Shown: positions 17,151 through 23,519, counted from the first letter of the stretch. The stretch: 64,000 bases of DNA from CAKVON01 sp902475665 (GCA_036321795.1 JAWQCY010000004.1:62001-126000), one strand, 5' to 3'. Numbers and translations: made by a program. The notes: generated by a model from the letters alone, not told the origin.

Positions 17151-17224
17151 TGCCCTTGACGGTCGCTGACTGCACGAGGTTTCTCGCTGGGTGACCCACC
17201 CGAAAGTTGCCCAGATACCAGAAA

Positions 17225-17250
17225 GGACCGCAACCCGAAGGTCGCGGCCC
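17225..17250 (-). terminator. Terminator downstream of tRNA-Phe
   Basis: On the minus strand an 11-bp stem with two G-U pairs closes a TTCG tetraloop and is followed by TTTCTGG, right after the encoded CCA. Confidence 0.75.
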
Positions 17251-17259
17251 TTGTGTTTC

Positions 17260-17335
17260 TGGTGGCGGGGAAGGGAATCGAACCCCTGACACGGGGATTT
17301 TCAGTCCCCTGCTCTACCAACTGAGCTACCCAGCC
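17260..17335 (-). tRNA. tRNA-Phe (anticodon GAA), CCA encoded
   Basis: 76 nt. The cloverleaf reads GGCTGGG acceptor, GCTC...GAGC D-arm, GGGGA-CTGAAAA-TCCCC anticodon arm, AGGGG-TTCGATT-CCCTT T-arm, discriminator A and CCA. One acceptor pair (U4-C69) is mismatched, while everything else is canonical. Confidence 0.95.
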
Positions 17336-17487
17336 GAAGCACTGCTCAAAAGCAGCTCGTTTAATATATGCAATGCCTGTGCGAGCGTCAACCCCAAATC
17401 TCGTATTGGGCGAGAAATTTTTTGTGGGAGCACAATTGACGCAGGTCATAGCGTCCCAGGCAACGGCCTTGACCGGCTTCGTGCAAG

Positions 17488-17865
17488 TCAGTCGTCCATC
17501 CCAGGGCGACGGCGACTCCGCTTTACGTCCGAGCGACGGCGTTTGCCCTCCAGGCGGCGGCGAACGCTGGCGCGGGTCGGCTTGGTCTTCTTGCGGGGGC
17601 GAGGGCGACGCGAGCGACGCTCCAACTCGCGTCGAATCTTTAGCAGGCACGTAAGGCGGTTCCGGTGCTGGCTTCGCGACTCGCGGCTGACCACGACAAT
17701 CCCGGTTGGCACGTGGCGCATGCGCACGGCGGAGTCCGTGGTGTTTACGCCCTGGCCGCCGGGGCCGGTCGCACGAAAGGCGCTCGTCTCGCACTGGGCG
17801 CACAATTCGTCGTCGCCCAACTGCGCAAGGCGCGCGTAGTCCTTGTATGTGAGCTGCTCATCCAT
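17488..17865 (-). CDS. ArfB/YaeJ-like peptidyl-tRNA hydrolase (class-I release-factor domain)
   Basis: 125 aa. The catalytic loop TGPGGQGVNTTDSAVRM holds the universal GGQ, followed by HVPTGIVVVSRESRSQHRN typical of the RF-1 domain. The C-terminal 35 residues are strongly basic (RPRPRKKTKP), as in ArfB, where the tail probes an empty mRNA channel of stalled ribosomes. There is no codon-recognition domain. ATG 17865 is the likely start; no clear SD. It rescues ribosomes stalled without a stop codon. Stand-alone. Confidence 0.85.
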   Translation of the reverse strand: MDEQLTYKDYARLAQLGDDELCAQCETSAFRATGPGGQGVNTTDSAVRMRHVPTGIVVVSRESRSQHRNRLTCLLKIRRELERRSRRPRPRKKTKPTRASVRRRLEGKRRRSDVKRSRRRPGMDD

Positions 17866-17979
17866 GCGACAAAGCATCGCACCCGCAAGCGGAAACGGCA
17901 AGTCGCACACGGAAGGGCGACGCGCTCCCCGGAGGCCACGGGGTCCGGTGGCAACGGACCGCGCCGCCCTCCCCCGTCG

Positions 17980-18384
17980 CTACTCGGCGAGACGCGCCCC
18001 CAGGGCGCGAAGGGTCTCGATTGCCTCGTCGTCGGGCTCGAGGTTGGCAATCACGCTGTCGACGACGTTGACGCCAACGGCCTCGGCCGCGTCGCGCCAC
18101 GTGTCCATCCACTCGCCCGTCCCCCAGTCATACGAGCCAAACAGCGCGACGGGTTTCTCGCCAAACGCGGGAACGCACTCGTCCCACACCGCCTCGAAGT
18201 CGGCGTCGAGCTCCTCGGCTCCCATGGCGGGGCAGCCGAAGGCAAACGCGTCATACTCGCCGACCTGGGCTCCCGAGAAGCCCGAGCACTCGATTGCCTC
18301 GGTACCCGCGCCTTCGGCGACGGCGTTTGCCATGGCCTCGGTGTTGCCGGACTGGCTCCAATAGACGACTGCGACCTTACTCAT
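17980..18384 (-). CDS. Flavodoxin
   Basis: 134 aa, ATG 18384 after GGAGGACAAC. The FMN phosphate loop VVYWSQSGNTEAMA lies at the N-terminus; the second loop FGCPAMGAEEL and FGSYDWGTGEW supply the isoalloxazine-flanking residues. It is a short-chain electron carrier acting in the cytoplasm. It follows the DUF3793 gene by 48 nt on the same strand, a pairing also seen in anaerobic Firmicutes, suggesting linked function. Confidence 0.9.
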   Translation of the reverse strand: MSKVAVVYWSQSGNTEAMANAVAEGAGTEAIECSGFSGAQVGEYDAFAFGCPAMGAEELDADFEAVWDECVPAFGEKPVALFGSYDWGTGEWMDTWRDAAEAVGVNVVDSVIANLEPDDEAIETLRALGARLAE

Positions 18385-18432
18385 GTTGTCCTCCAAACAT
18401 CGTTTGTCATGCATGCGGATCGTCGTGGCGGC

Positions 18433-19110
18433 TCATGCCGTCGCGGCGAGAAGTGCCGAGAGGGGCTGCCCGTCCGCATAGCGCCGCTTGCAACCGTCCT
18501 CGTGGTCGGAGAGAAAGCGGAACCGAGCGCGAGCCTCGTCAGGGTCGCCGTAGGCACGCCACGACCCACGCGCCGTCATCCGCTCGCCACGGATGTAGCC
18601 GACGACGTCAGCAAGCGGATAGCCAAACAGCAATCCCAGCTCATGGGGAAACGCGGGCGCGACCACCCCGCGCGCCTTGGCGTCGTAATAGGCACCCAAC
18701 CGAGCGCGAAACTGCCGCATCAGATTCGTGCAGCACGAGGCGTCGTAACCCGAGCCAACGAGAAACGCCCTGTTCGCCTCGTCGCAGATCACGTCGTCGA
18801 CCAGGCGCGGCCTATAAACCAGAAGGGCATGACGCCCCGCAAAGTGCCCGACCAGGCGCAGGCAGACCCCATATCGCTCGAACTCGCGGCCATACGTGCC
18901 GAGAAGTGCCGTCATGCGCCTGCGATCGGCGGCGCAAGTGAAGTCACAGGCAAACAGGAACAGGGCAAGCGGCTTTACGCCGACGATCACCCCCGCGCAG
19001 GCGCGCACGAAGGCGGCCGCAAACCGCTCGCACAAATCGGACTCCGCACGGTCGCAGCCGCACAGCAGCCGACCATCGCCGCAAACCGACATCGCGCCAT
19101 CACCGCTCAT
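18433..19110 (-). CDS. DUF3793 family protein
   Basis: 225 aa. FPHELGLLFGYPLADVVGYI followed by a GSWRAYGDPDEARARF segment is the DUF3793 hallmark; LASCCTNL-like Cys residues (DASCCTNL) occur mid-protein. Function not established; the family is often next to flavodoxin or iron/metal genes in anaerobes. An exact copy of the 13-mer motif is inside, and a near copy at its 3' end. Three hairpins lie immediately upstream (19151-19271) and could form its leader RNA. Confidence 0.75.
   Translation of the reverse strand: MSGDGAMSVCGDGRLLCGCDRAESDLCERFAAAFVRACAGVIVGVKPLALFLFACDFTCAADRRRMTALLGTYGREFERYGVCLRLVGHFAGRHALLVYRPRLVDDVICDEANRAFLVGSGYDASCCTNLMRQFRARLGAYYDAKARGVVAPAFPHELGLLFGYPLADVVGYIRGERMTARGSWRAYGDPDEARARFRFLSDHEDGCKRRYADGQPLSALLAATA
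18897..18909 (+). repeat. 13-mer TGCCGAGAAGTGC, copy 3 (inside DUF3793 gene)
   Basis: Exact plus-strand copy in coding sequence; degenerate relatives at 18449 and 19663. Confidence 0.85.
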
Positions 19111-19564
19111 GAAGCTCGCCGCCCTTCTCTGCAGGAACTCTCGAAATAAGGCGCCGCCGGCATAAGGAAGGAGGAATGCCGGCGGCGCTGAAGTTGCCGA
19201 ACACGGGCTGGAGAGGAGGTTGCCCGTGTCAGGCGGAGGTAAACGTGTCTGGCGCCCACCTCGCGACGCCTCTTGGGTTATTGCTCTAAGTAATCCGTGG
19301 TTAACTTATTACGGCTACAGAGTACACCATGGTTAACAAATACGCCACCACAATTCCCACCAAAGTTCGGGAATTCTTGGCCCTTCCCTACCCCATGCAA
19401 ATAACCGTAGATAGATACATCCGTCAGACCACTTGCAGGCGCTGACGTCAGCCTCACTGCAAATTGCCCGACAACGCGACTGGCACGAAGGCAATTAATG
19501 TCCGCACCCAATCTGATAATCAAGCGACGCATCAAAGACACTCGCGAAAGCATCGGGAAAAGCC
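19111..19564. other. Left junction of the accessory island, no coding gene
   Basis: Lower GC than the neighbouring core genes. It holds three hairpins (19151-19271) and two TGGTTAAC repeats at about 19300 and 19333. A 91-codon minus-strand frame (19278-19553) has no SD and no recognisable protein, so it is not called. Confidence 0.6.
19151..19271 (-). ncRNA. Candidate structured RNA with three CCUCC-loop hairpins
   Basis: Hairpin 1 (19151-19188) is a perfect 13-bp stem GCGCCGCCGGCAT with loop AAGGAAGGAGGA. Hairpin 2 (19201-19229) has stem ACACGGGC with loop TGGAGAGGAGGTT. Hairpin 3 (19231-19271) is weaker and contains GCGGAGGT. Read on the minus strand, all three present C-rich anti-SD loops (UCCUCC), as in RsaE-type sRNAs, and hairpin 1 is followed by CTTATTTC. 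Read on the plus strand they present GGAGG. It may instead be the 5' leader of the DUF3793 mRNA. Strand and transcription unproven. Confidence 0.35.
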
Positions 19565-19645
19565 ATGCAACTGAATCTCGTAGGAGAGTTCACCGTTTTG
19601 CTGATCGCCTTCACCATTGTGAAGTTCATCTTCAGGAGAAGGTAA
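19565..19645 (+). CDS. 26-aa single-helix membrane peptide
   Basis: ATG 19565, weak GGGAAAA site. The peptide has an 8-residue start, a hydrophobic stretch FTVLLIAFTIVKFIF and a basic tail RRR. This layout is that of small membrane peptides, including type I toxins, but no antisense antitoxin is evident. Related designs recur at 20076, 20548 and 22037. It lies immediately left of the first 36-bp repeat. Confidence 0.45.
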   Translation: MQLNLVGEFTVLLIAFTIVKFIFRRR

Positions 19646-19674
19646 CGCGGACATAAACGCTAGCGAGAAGTGCC

Positions 19675-19710
19675 GTGACCACCAATGTCAGTTTCGGCAT
19701 GCTCAGCAAC
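19675..19710 (+). repeat. 36-bp hairpin repeat R1 (diverged)
   Basis: Five or six differences from the R5 form; keeps the core with one G-U change (ATGTCAGTTTCGGCAT). SD and start of the 54-aa gene follow within 18 nt. Confidence 0.85.
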
Positions 19711-19727
19711 GGAAAGGAGTCTATGTC

Positions 19728-19892
19728 ATGGAAGAAGCAGAGTGCATGGGAATGAGCGTCGAGGAATTTGAGTACATGTTGCGCAACGAACGCACATTCC
19801 TTAAGGAGCTTCTGGCGCTTGGAGTCGGCAAAGAGGCCCGCGTCAAGATCGAGAACAGGCTGCGGGATATAGACGACACCGTCAGCGACTAA
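19728..19892 (+). CDS. 54-aa acidic helical protein, unknown
   Basis: ATG 19728 with GGAAAGGAG at 9 nt. Highly charged and probably all-helical (GMSVEEFEYMLRNERTF in its first half). No membrane segment and no recognised family. It fills exactly the space between repeats R1 and R2: the stop is 2 nt before R2. Its compact SD-gene-repeat layout suggests a self-contained module. Confidence 0.6.
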   Translation: MEEAECMGMSVEEFEYMLRNERTFLKELLALGVGKEARVKIENRLRDIDDTVSD

Positions 19893-19894
19893 CT

Positions 19895-19930
19895 GTGGCC
19901 ACCAGTGCCAGTTTCGACATGCTCGATGAC
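19895..19930 (+). repeat. 36-bp hairpin repeat R2 (diverged)
   Basis: Same length and orientation; core stem partly broken (GTGCCAGTTTCGACAT). A point change at its end creates ATG 19926, which opens the fragment ORF that follows. Confidence 0.85.
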
Positions 19931-20012
19931 GCCACGTTATCCCGATGCTTGGTCGACCGACGAAAAAGAGAAGACCCCGAAGCGACACGGAAAGCACTTC
20001 AAGAGGTCTTAG
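19926..20012 (+). pseudogene. N-terminally truncated paralogue of the 39-aa peptide at 20367
   Basis: The 28-codon frame from ATG 19926 (inside R2) ends TPKRHGKHFKRS, closely like the end of the 20367 peptide (RARKRGKHFKP). The hydrophobic N-terminal half is missing exactly where R2 begins. No SD. Read as a relic made by an event at the repeat. Confidence 0.5.
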
Positions 20013-20075
20013 CTCCAAGGTGGCTCATCTTCGCGGGCGGACCACCACGCAGCTCGATTCTAGGGAGGTTTGACC

Positions 20076-20159
20076 ATGGACGTAAGAAGGTTCGTCCTGT
20101 TTGTCATCTCGTTCACCGTGACAACAGCTGCAATCCGCATCAACAAGAGGTTGAAATAG
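20076..20159 (+). CDS. 27-aa single-helix membrane peptide
   Basis: ATG 20076 after TAGGGAGG. MDVRRFVLFVISFTVTTAA then a basic tail (INKRLK). A short hydrophobic helix with basic ends. It lies between R2 and R3, the stop 11 nt before R3. Function unknown; toxin-like or regulatory small membrane protein are options. Confidence 0.5.
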   Translation: MDVRRFVLFVISFTVTTAAIRINKRLK

Positions 20160-20170
20160 CGGCGCTCACG

Positions 20171-20206
20171 GTAGCTGCCAATATCAGTTTCGACACCCTC
20201 AACGAC
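20171..20206 (+). repeat. 36-bp hairpin repeat R3 (most diverged)
   Basis: Begins GTAG rather than GTGG; stem pairs ATGTC/GACAT are lost (ATATC/GACAC). Only 99 nt of non-coding sequence separate it from R4. Confidence 0.8.
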
Positions 20207-20305
20207 TTGCATCGGCGAGGATGGGTCTGCCGTGCGCTTCACGAGGTAACGGCCGCATCGCAACCTGTGAGTTAACCCAGTGCGATACGGCCTTATTCCA
20301 TTCTA

Positions 20306-20341
20306 GTGGCTGCCAATGTCAGTTTCGACATGCTCGACAAC
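20306..20341 (+). repeat. 36-bp hairpin repeat R4
   Basis: One difference from R5. Followed within 10 nt by the SD of the 39-aa gene. Confidence 0.9.
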
Positions 20342-20366
20342 CACGAGGCGAAGGGAGGTGGTCAAA

Positions 20367-20486
20367 TTGCAAGACAAACTGCGGGACGTCCTCCTCGCGG
20401 TCTTCAGCGCCTGGCTCGGCGTTAAGTTCACGGCCCACGAGGGGGACAAGAGGGCGAGGAAGCGCGGCAAGCACTTCAAGCCCTAG
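20367..20486 (+). CDS. 39-aa amphipathic/hydrophobic small protein
   Basis: TTG 20367 is preferred because AAGGGAGG lies exactly 8 nt upstream; GTG 20358 would overlap the SD. LRDVLLAVFSAWLGVKF is hydrophobic, then EGDKRARKRGKHFKP is basic. A truncated paralogue of its tail is at 19926, and a related ending (EKRAKHLR) occurs at 22230. It lies 60 nt before the next membrane peptide. Unknown function. Confidence 0.5.
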   Translation: MQDKLRDVLLAVFSAWLGVKFTAHEGDKRARKRGKHFKP

Positions 20487-20547
20487 CTCATGGGGGAACC
20501 CGCCGGGCGGGCGGGACTCTATTCTTGAATCATAAGGAGTGGGAACC

Positions 20548-20637
20548 ATGGTTGCAAGAAGAATCGCCATCTGCATCGTCTGCTTCGCCGCGGGCGCGTT
20601 CGGCGCGTGGCTGCACAACAGGGGAGGGATGAGGTAA
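20548..20637 (+). CDS. 29-aa single-helix membrane peptide
   Basis: ATG 20548 behind AAGGAG. RRIAICIVCFAAGAFGAWL is the membrane helix. Its stop overlaps the start of the next gene (TAATG), the same arrangement as the 22037/21849 pair on the other strand, so the two loci are duplicated modules. Confidence 0.6.
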   Translation: MVARRIAICIVCFAAGAFGAWLHNRGGMR

Positions 20638-20819
20638 TGGCTCTCACCGACGCGCAGAAGAGGGCGCAGAAGGCCTGTCGCAGGAAGTCGGTTAAGCAGA
20701 CCACGACGCGGTTCTACCCGTCGGAGACCGACATCTGGGAATGGCTCAACGCCCAGGGGAAGTGGCTGCCAATGTCAGTTTCGACATGCTCGGCAACAAA
20801 AAGACAACATGCCGACTAA
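20637..20819 (+). pseudogene. RHH-type small protein truncated by repeat R5
   Basis: The first 41 residues match the intact paralogue at 21849 (MALT-AQKRAQ, VKQ-T-RFYPSE, WEWLNAQG). After NAQG the frame enters R5 and reads repeat sequence (WLPMSVSTCSA) in place of the conserved GYIKGLIRRDME second helix. The joint is at 20761/20762. Probably non-functional. Confidence 0.65.
20762..20797 (+). repeat. 36-bp hairpin repeat R5 (reference copy)
   Basis: Reference form. It folds with outer stem GCTGCC/GGCAAC and inner ATGTC-AGTTTC-GACAT. It starts exactly at the truncation point of the RHH gene. Confidence 0.92.
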
Positions 20820-21046
20820 ACGGTTATCTCGCACCTCTCGTTATGTTCGATGATGTCAAACAGCTCATCTCGGCCTTCGACAACGTCGAAGCACTCAAGT
20901 TGATAGAGATAGTCTTCTTCAGATGCATCAACAACTCGGACAAAAACGTTGTCACGCACGGGTATGCTGACAGCCAATACGTTATATTTTTGCCCACGGT
21001 TTAGGTCTCGAAAGTCACCAGCGCCGTTGTATTTAACGACGATCAT
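20816..21046 (-). CDS. 76-aa hypothetical protein
   Basis: ATG 21046, AGAGG at 8 nt. Beta-rich, acidic (KYNGAGDFRDLNRGQKYNV, then ELFDIIEHNERCEITV). Proteins of this pattern are common as orphans on phages and mobile elements of gut bacteria, but I cannot assign a function. Its stop is 18 nt beyond R5, so the repeat is at its 3' end. Confidence 0.65.
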   Translation of the reverse strand: MIVVKYNGAGDFRDLNRGQKYNVLAVSIPVRDNVFVRVVDASEEDYLYQLECFDVVEGRDELFDIIEHNERCEITV

Positions 21047-21124
21047 AGTAAATACCTCTTGATTTTGACTTCGTACACTTGGACATCGCCGACTCGATTA
21101 CACCAATGAAGCTCAGCCTTGACG

Positions 21125-21160
21125 GTGGCTGCCAATGTCAGTTTCGACATACTCGGCAAC
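21125..21160 (+). repeat. 36-bp hairpin repeat R6
   Basis: One change from R5 (ACATAC for ACATGC), shared with R7. Its end is 2 nt from the stop of the 174-aa minus-strand gene. Confidence 0.92.
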
Positions 21161-21162
21161 AT

Positions 21163-21687
21163 CTAGTCGACGAGCCTGAACTCGCCGTCGACCGTCGCCA
21201 TCTTGTAGTCGTTGCAGTCGTCGCCCCTCCATACGTGGAACTCCCCGGCGTAGGGGACCGCGTCGGTCGTGTAGCTCAGGTGGGCTATGACGCTGTCGCC
21301 GTTCTTGTAGTCGAATATCACGGTCGAGCGCATGATGCATTTGGGCGCCCTGCCGGCCTTCGTTGGCTTGGACCATTTGCGCTCGACGCGCGAGGGTTTC
21401 TTGTCGCGCCTCACCTTGGCGCCGCACACGGCGTTCGCCACGTCGAGGGCGTCGGTCGTGAGCCTCTCGTCCGTGAGCGCGCCGACGTTCGCCCCGAGCG
21501 CGGCCATCGCGGAGCGTCGGGCCTCCTGCTCGGCCTCGCGCTCGATTCTCGCGAGCTCCGTCCTTCGCCGCTCGCGCTCGGCCTCGGCCTCGCTCATCGG
21601 CCTGCCGTCGCGGCCGTAGTACGTGGCGACGACTGGCCCGACCTTGATCTTGGCGGCCTTTCTCTTCTTCTTACCGAACGGCCACAT
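21163..21687 (-). CDS. 174-aa hypothetical protein with basic N-terminus
   Basis: ATG 21687 with GAAGGGAGGGG. The first 13 residues are basic (FGKKKRKAAK); residues 35-65 form a charged helix (EAEAERERRRTELARIERE); the C-terminal 70 residues look like a small beta domain (VIFDYKNGDSVIAHLSYTTD ... VWRGDD). No known family recognised. The gene exactly fills the R6-R7 module, its stop touching R6. Confidence 0.65.
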   Translation of the reverse strand: MWPFGKKKRKAAKIKVGPVVATYYGRDGRPMSEAEAERERRRTELARIEREAEQEARRSAMAALGANVGALTDERLTTDALDVANAVCGAKVRRDKKPSRVERKWSKPTKAGRAPKCIMRSTVIFDYKNGDSVIAHLSYTTDAVPYAGEFHVWRGDDCNDYKMATVDGEFRLVD

Positions 21688-21778
21688 GGCCCCTCCCTTC
21701 TGCTGGCGCTCCACTAAAGGCGTCGAATTCGACGCCTTTGAAATCGGCGCTCCTCTAGCCCCTCTCGTCCCGCTCGCC

Positions 21779-21814
21779 GTGGCTGCCAATGTCAGTTTCG
21801 ACATACTCGGCAAC
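21779..21814 (+). repeat. 36-bp hairpin repeat R7
   Basis: Identical to R6. It lies 34 nt from the stop of the intact RHH gene. No further copy is seen to the right. Confidence 0.92.
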
Positions 21815-21848
21815 CGCGAAATCCAATACAACGCCGTTTTGATGCAAA

Positions 21849-22037
21849 TCAGCCTTGCGAACTGCGCTCCTCCATGTCGCGGCGAATCAGCCCCTTGATG
21901 TAGCCGGCCTTGTTCCCCTGGGCGTTGAGCCATTCCCAGGCGTCGTACTCGGACGGGTAGAACCTGACGGTCATCTGCTTGACGCTCTCGCGCACGTACT
22001 TGCGCTGCGCCCTCTTCTGCGCCTCGGTGAGTGCCAT
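21849..22037 (-). CDS. Ribbon-helix-helix (Arc/antitoxin-like) small protein
   Basis: 62 aa. VKQMTVRFYPSEYDAWEWL gives the beta strand and first helix and GNKAGYIKGLIRRDME the second helix of an RHH domain, as in Arc-like repressors and antitoxins (compare MALSKAQQKA-type proteins in anaerobes). Its ATG overlaps the stop of the 30-aa membrane peptide (TAATG). Likely DNA-binding autoregulator or antitoxin of that peptide; inferred from overlap and from the duplicated pair at 20548-20819. Confidence 0.7.
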   Translation of the reverse strand: MALTEAQKRAQRKYVRESVKQMTVRFYPSEYDAWEWLNAQGNKAGYIKGLIRRDMEERSSQG

Positions 22038-22129
22038 TACTTGCCTGCCTTCCTGTTCCAGAGCAGAATCGCGATCGCCAGAATCGCGATCGCGTCGGCG
22101 ATGACGAAGCCGACGATCCACGCGGCCAT
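22037..22129 (-). CDS. 30-aa single-helix membrane peptide paired with the RHH protein
   Basis: ATG 22129; the closest SD is GAGAAG, with a stronger AGGGGGAAG further up. WIVGFVIADAIAILAIAILL is one long membrane helix, ended by WNRKAGK. Overlaps the RHH start. Peptide plus RHH resembles a toxin-antitoxin unit in layout, but the peptide type is not a known type II toxin. Confidence 0.6.
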   Translation of the reverse strand: MAAWIVGFVIADAIAILAIAILLWNRKAGK

Positions 22130-22229
22130 CTTCTCGATTGTCTCTATGCTTCCCCCTTGGTACCATCCCGATACGGGTCGGGCGGGCCGTGCCCCGCCCT
22201 CCCCGCGAACGTTGGCCGTCCTGCCCTAC

Positions 22230-22319
22230 CTACCTAAGATGCTTCGCGCGCTTCTCGGTGTCGGGCTTGGTGGCCTTTTCCATAGCCCTACCGATGCCGT
22301 CGCAACCACCGAATGGCAT
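22230..22319 (-). CDS. Possible 29-aa peptide ending EKRAKHLR
   Basis: Short frame from ATG 22319 without a good SD. Its end resembles the KHFK tails at 19926 and 20367. May be another relic of that peptide family. Confidence 0.25.
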   Translation of the reverse strand: MPFGGCDGIGRAMEKATKPDTEKRAKHLR

Positions 22320-22343
22320 ATCTGGCAACAACCGAACTGCGGC

Positions 22344-22598
22344 CTACTTGCCCTTCTCGCTAGCCTTCTGGTTCTTCAGGTAGTTCTCGTGAATCTTTTG
22401 CGCCTCAGGCCCCGAGATGATCTCGAAGCTCTCCCGCGCACGAGCATCACAACGACGCCTGAACTCTTCGCTGTTGAAATAATCAGCATCCTTCTTCTTG
22501 GTCATTAACTTTTCCCTCAGACGCTTGACGGCCAGTATTACGAGGTCAGCCACAAAGAATGCGATGACCCACGTAAGCACGTCCTTGATGAATTCCAT
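22344..22598 (-). CDS. 84-aa membrane-anchored hypothetical protein
   Basis: ATG 22598 with GGGGAGAAC. N-terminal helix WVIAFFVADLVILAV anchors it, followed by a basic turn (KRLREKLMTKKK) and a charged helical cytoplasmic tail. The helix resembles that of the 30-aa peptide (IVGFVIADAIAILA), suggesting descent from the same peptide family with an added tail. Function unknown. Confidence 0.6.
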   Translation of the reverse strand: MEFIKDVLTWVIAFFVADLVILAVKRLREKLMTKKKDADYFNSEEFRRRCDARARESFEIISGPEAQKIHENYLKNQKASEKGK

Positions 22599-22760
22599 GT
22601 TCTCCCCTATCAGATTCGTTGATGGCAGAGACTGGGCCGGGGCTTCTGTCGCCAAACCAAAGACCTCTGCCATGACCCGAACAATCAGAGACTATCAACA
22701 TCGACGATGACTGCGTTGAGCTCCCAATCGAGACAATCCGACACATCTTCTGGGTCAGCC

Positions 22761-23009
22761 TCATGGAAGTACCTTTTTTTCCATAATGCCTGGGCGGCCG
22801 TCTCCGAACGAAAGCCACTCGATTCGCGTGACCGGACAACCGTATTCCTTCTCCGTCCGGCGAACTAAGTCCCTAAAGTTTTCGTAGTCCTTCAGGTACG
22901 GGAGATAAGGGGCAAAGTCATCGAGCATGATTTGGGTCAGGTTTTTGCCGCGAATGGTTCTGATTGTCTTAACCAACCCATTCCCTCCAAAATCAATTCT
23001 CACGGGCAT
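22761..23009 (-). CDS. Hypothetical protein with probable frameshift at an A7 tract
   Basis: ATG 23009 opens an 82-codon frame (FRDLVRRTEKEYGCPV mid-protein) that ends just after seven A (22774-22780, minus strand). In the next frame the sequence continues as a plausible acidic C-terminus (YFHEADPEDVSDCLDW) to TGA at 22685-22687, about 25 more residues. Loss of one A would restore a ~107-aa protein. Mutation, sequencing error or slippage control are all possible. No family recognised. Confidence 0.5.
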   Translation of the reverse strand: MPVRIDFGGNGLVKTIRTIRGKNLTQIMLDDFAPYLPYLKDYENFRDLVRRTEKEYGCPVTRIEWLSFGDGRPGIMEKKVLP

Positions 23010-23021
23010 GCCATGGCGGCG

Positions 23022-23237
23022 CTAGACAAACTCGATTTCCTTGTTAGTGAAATCGTGCTCTCCCTTAATACCGATCGAATTGTTCTTCAGCCTTGAAATG
23101 TCTCCTGCGTACATGGGAAGTATCGCGTCGAAGCTCTTGCCGTCGATTACCACGCTGTTCCATCGTCCTATAGGAATACTTCCCGACAAGATGACCCACG
23201 TCATACCTGCGACGCACCAACAATCGTTTATCAGCAT
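23022..23237 (-). CDS. 71-aa hypothetical protein (mobile-element orphan type)
   Basis: ATG 23237 with GGGAAGGGGG. Beta-rich, with a SIPIGRWNSVVIDGKSF segment and an ending GIKGEHDFTNKEIEFV. This pattern (SVVIDGK ... IKGxHxFxxKxIEF) recurs in small phage/plasmid proteins of gut Firmicutes and Actinobacteria without known function. Its stop is 12 nt before the next gene, so the two form an operon. Confidence 0.6.
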   Translation of the reverse strand: MLINDCWCVAGMTWVILSGSIPIGRWNSVVIDGKSFDAILPMYAGDISRLKNNSIGIKGEHDFTNKEIEFV

Positions 23238-23519
23238 CGGACCCCCTTCCCTAGCGGTCGCCACTGGACCCACATTGCGACCAGCGACAACAGTTCGTCA
23301 GCTTACGCACGCACTTTATCTGTTGGCACGGACACTAATTGGGCGCTACGCCATCCCCCAAACTCCCTCGAATCGAACTAGTTGACGGTTACACGACGAC
23401 AAGCCAGGGCTATTGCGAAATTATTGTTAGCCTTGGTTAACTTCAAGACGAAAATGGGTAGTGTAGTGGAGTCAACAGACTGGGACGCACAAGCGTACCC
23501 CCCCTGAAGGAGGCACCAC

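Noticed and set aside
19278..19553. 91-codon minus-strand ORF at the island's left edge
   Set aside because: No SD, no protein-like pattern, overlaps repeat-like TGGTTAAC sequence.
19675..21814. CRISPR array (36-nt direct repeats)
   Set aside because: Intervals are 99-618 nt, irregular and carry genes; no cas genes in the window.
19675..21814. Integron attC sites
   Set aside because: No RYYYAAC/GTTRRRY core pair at the repeat ends and no integrase seen, so ordinary integron cassettes are not supported.
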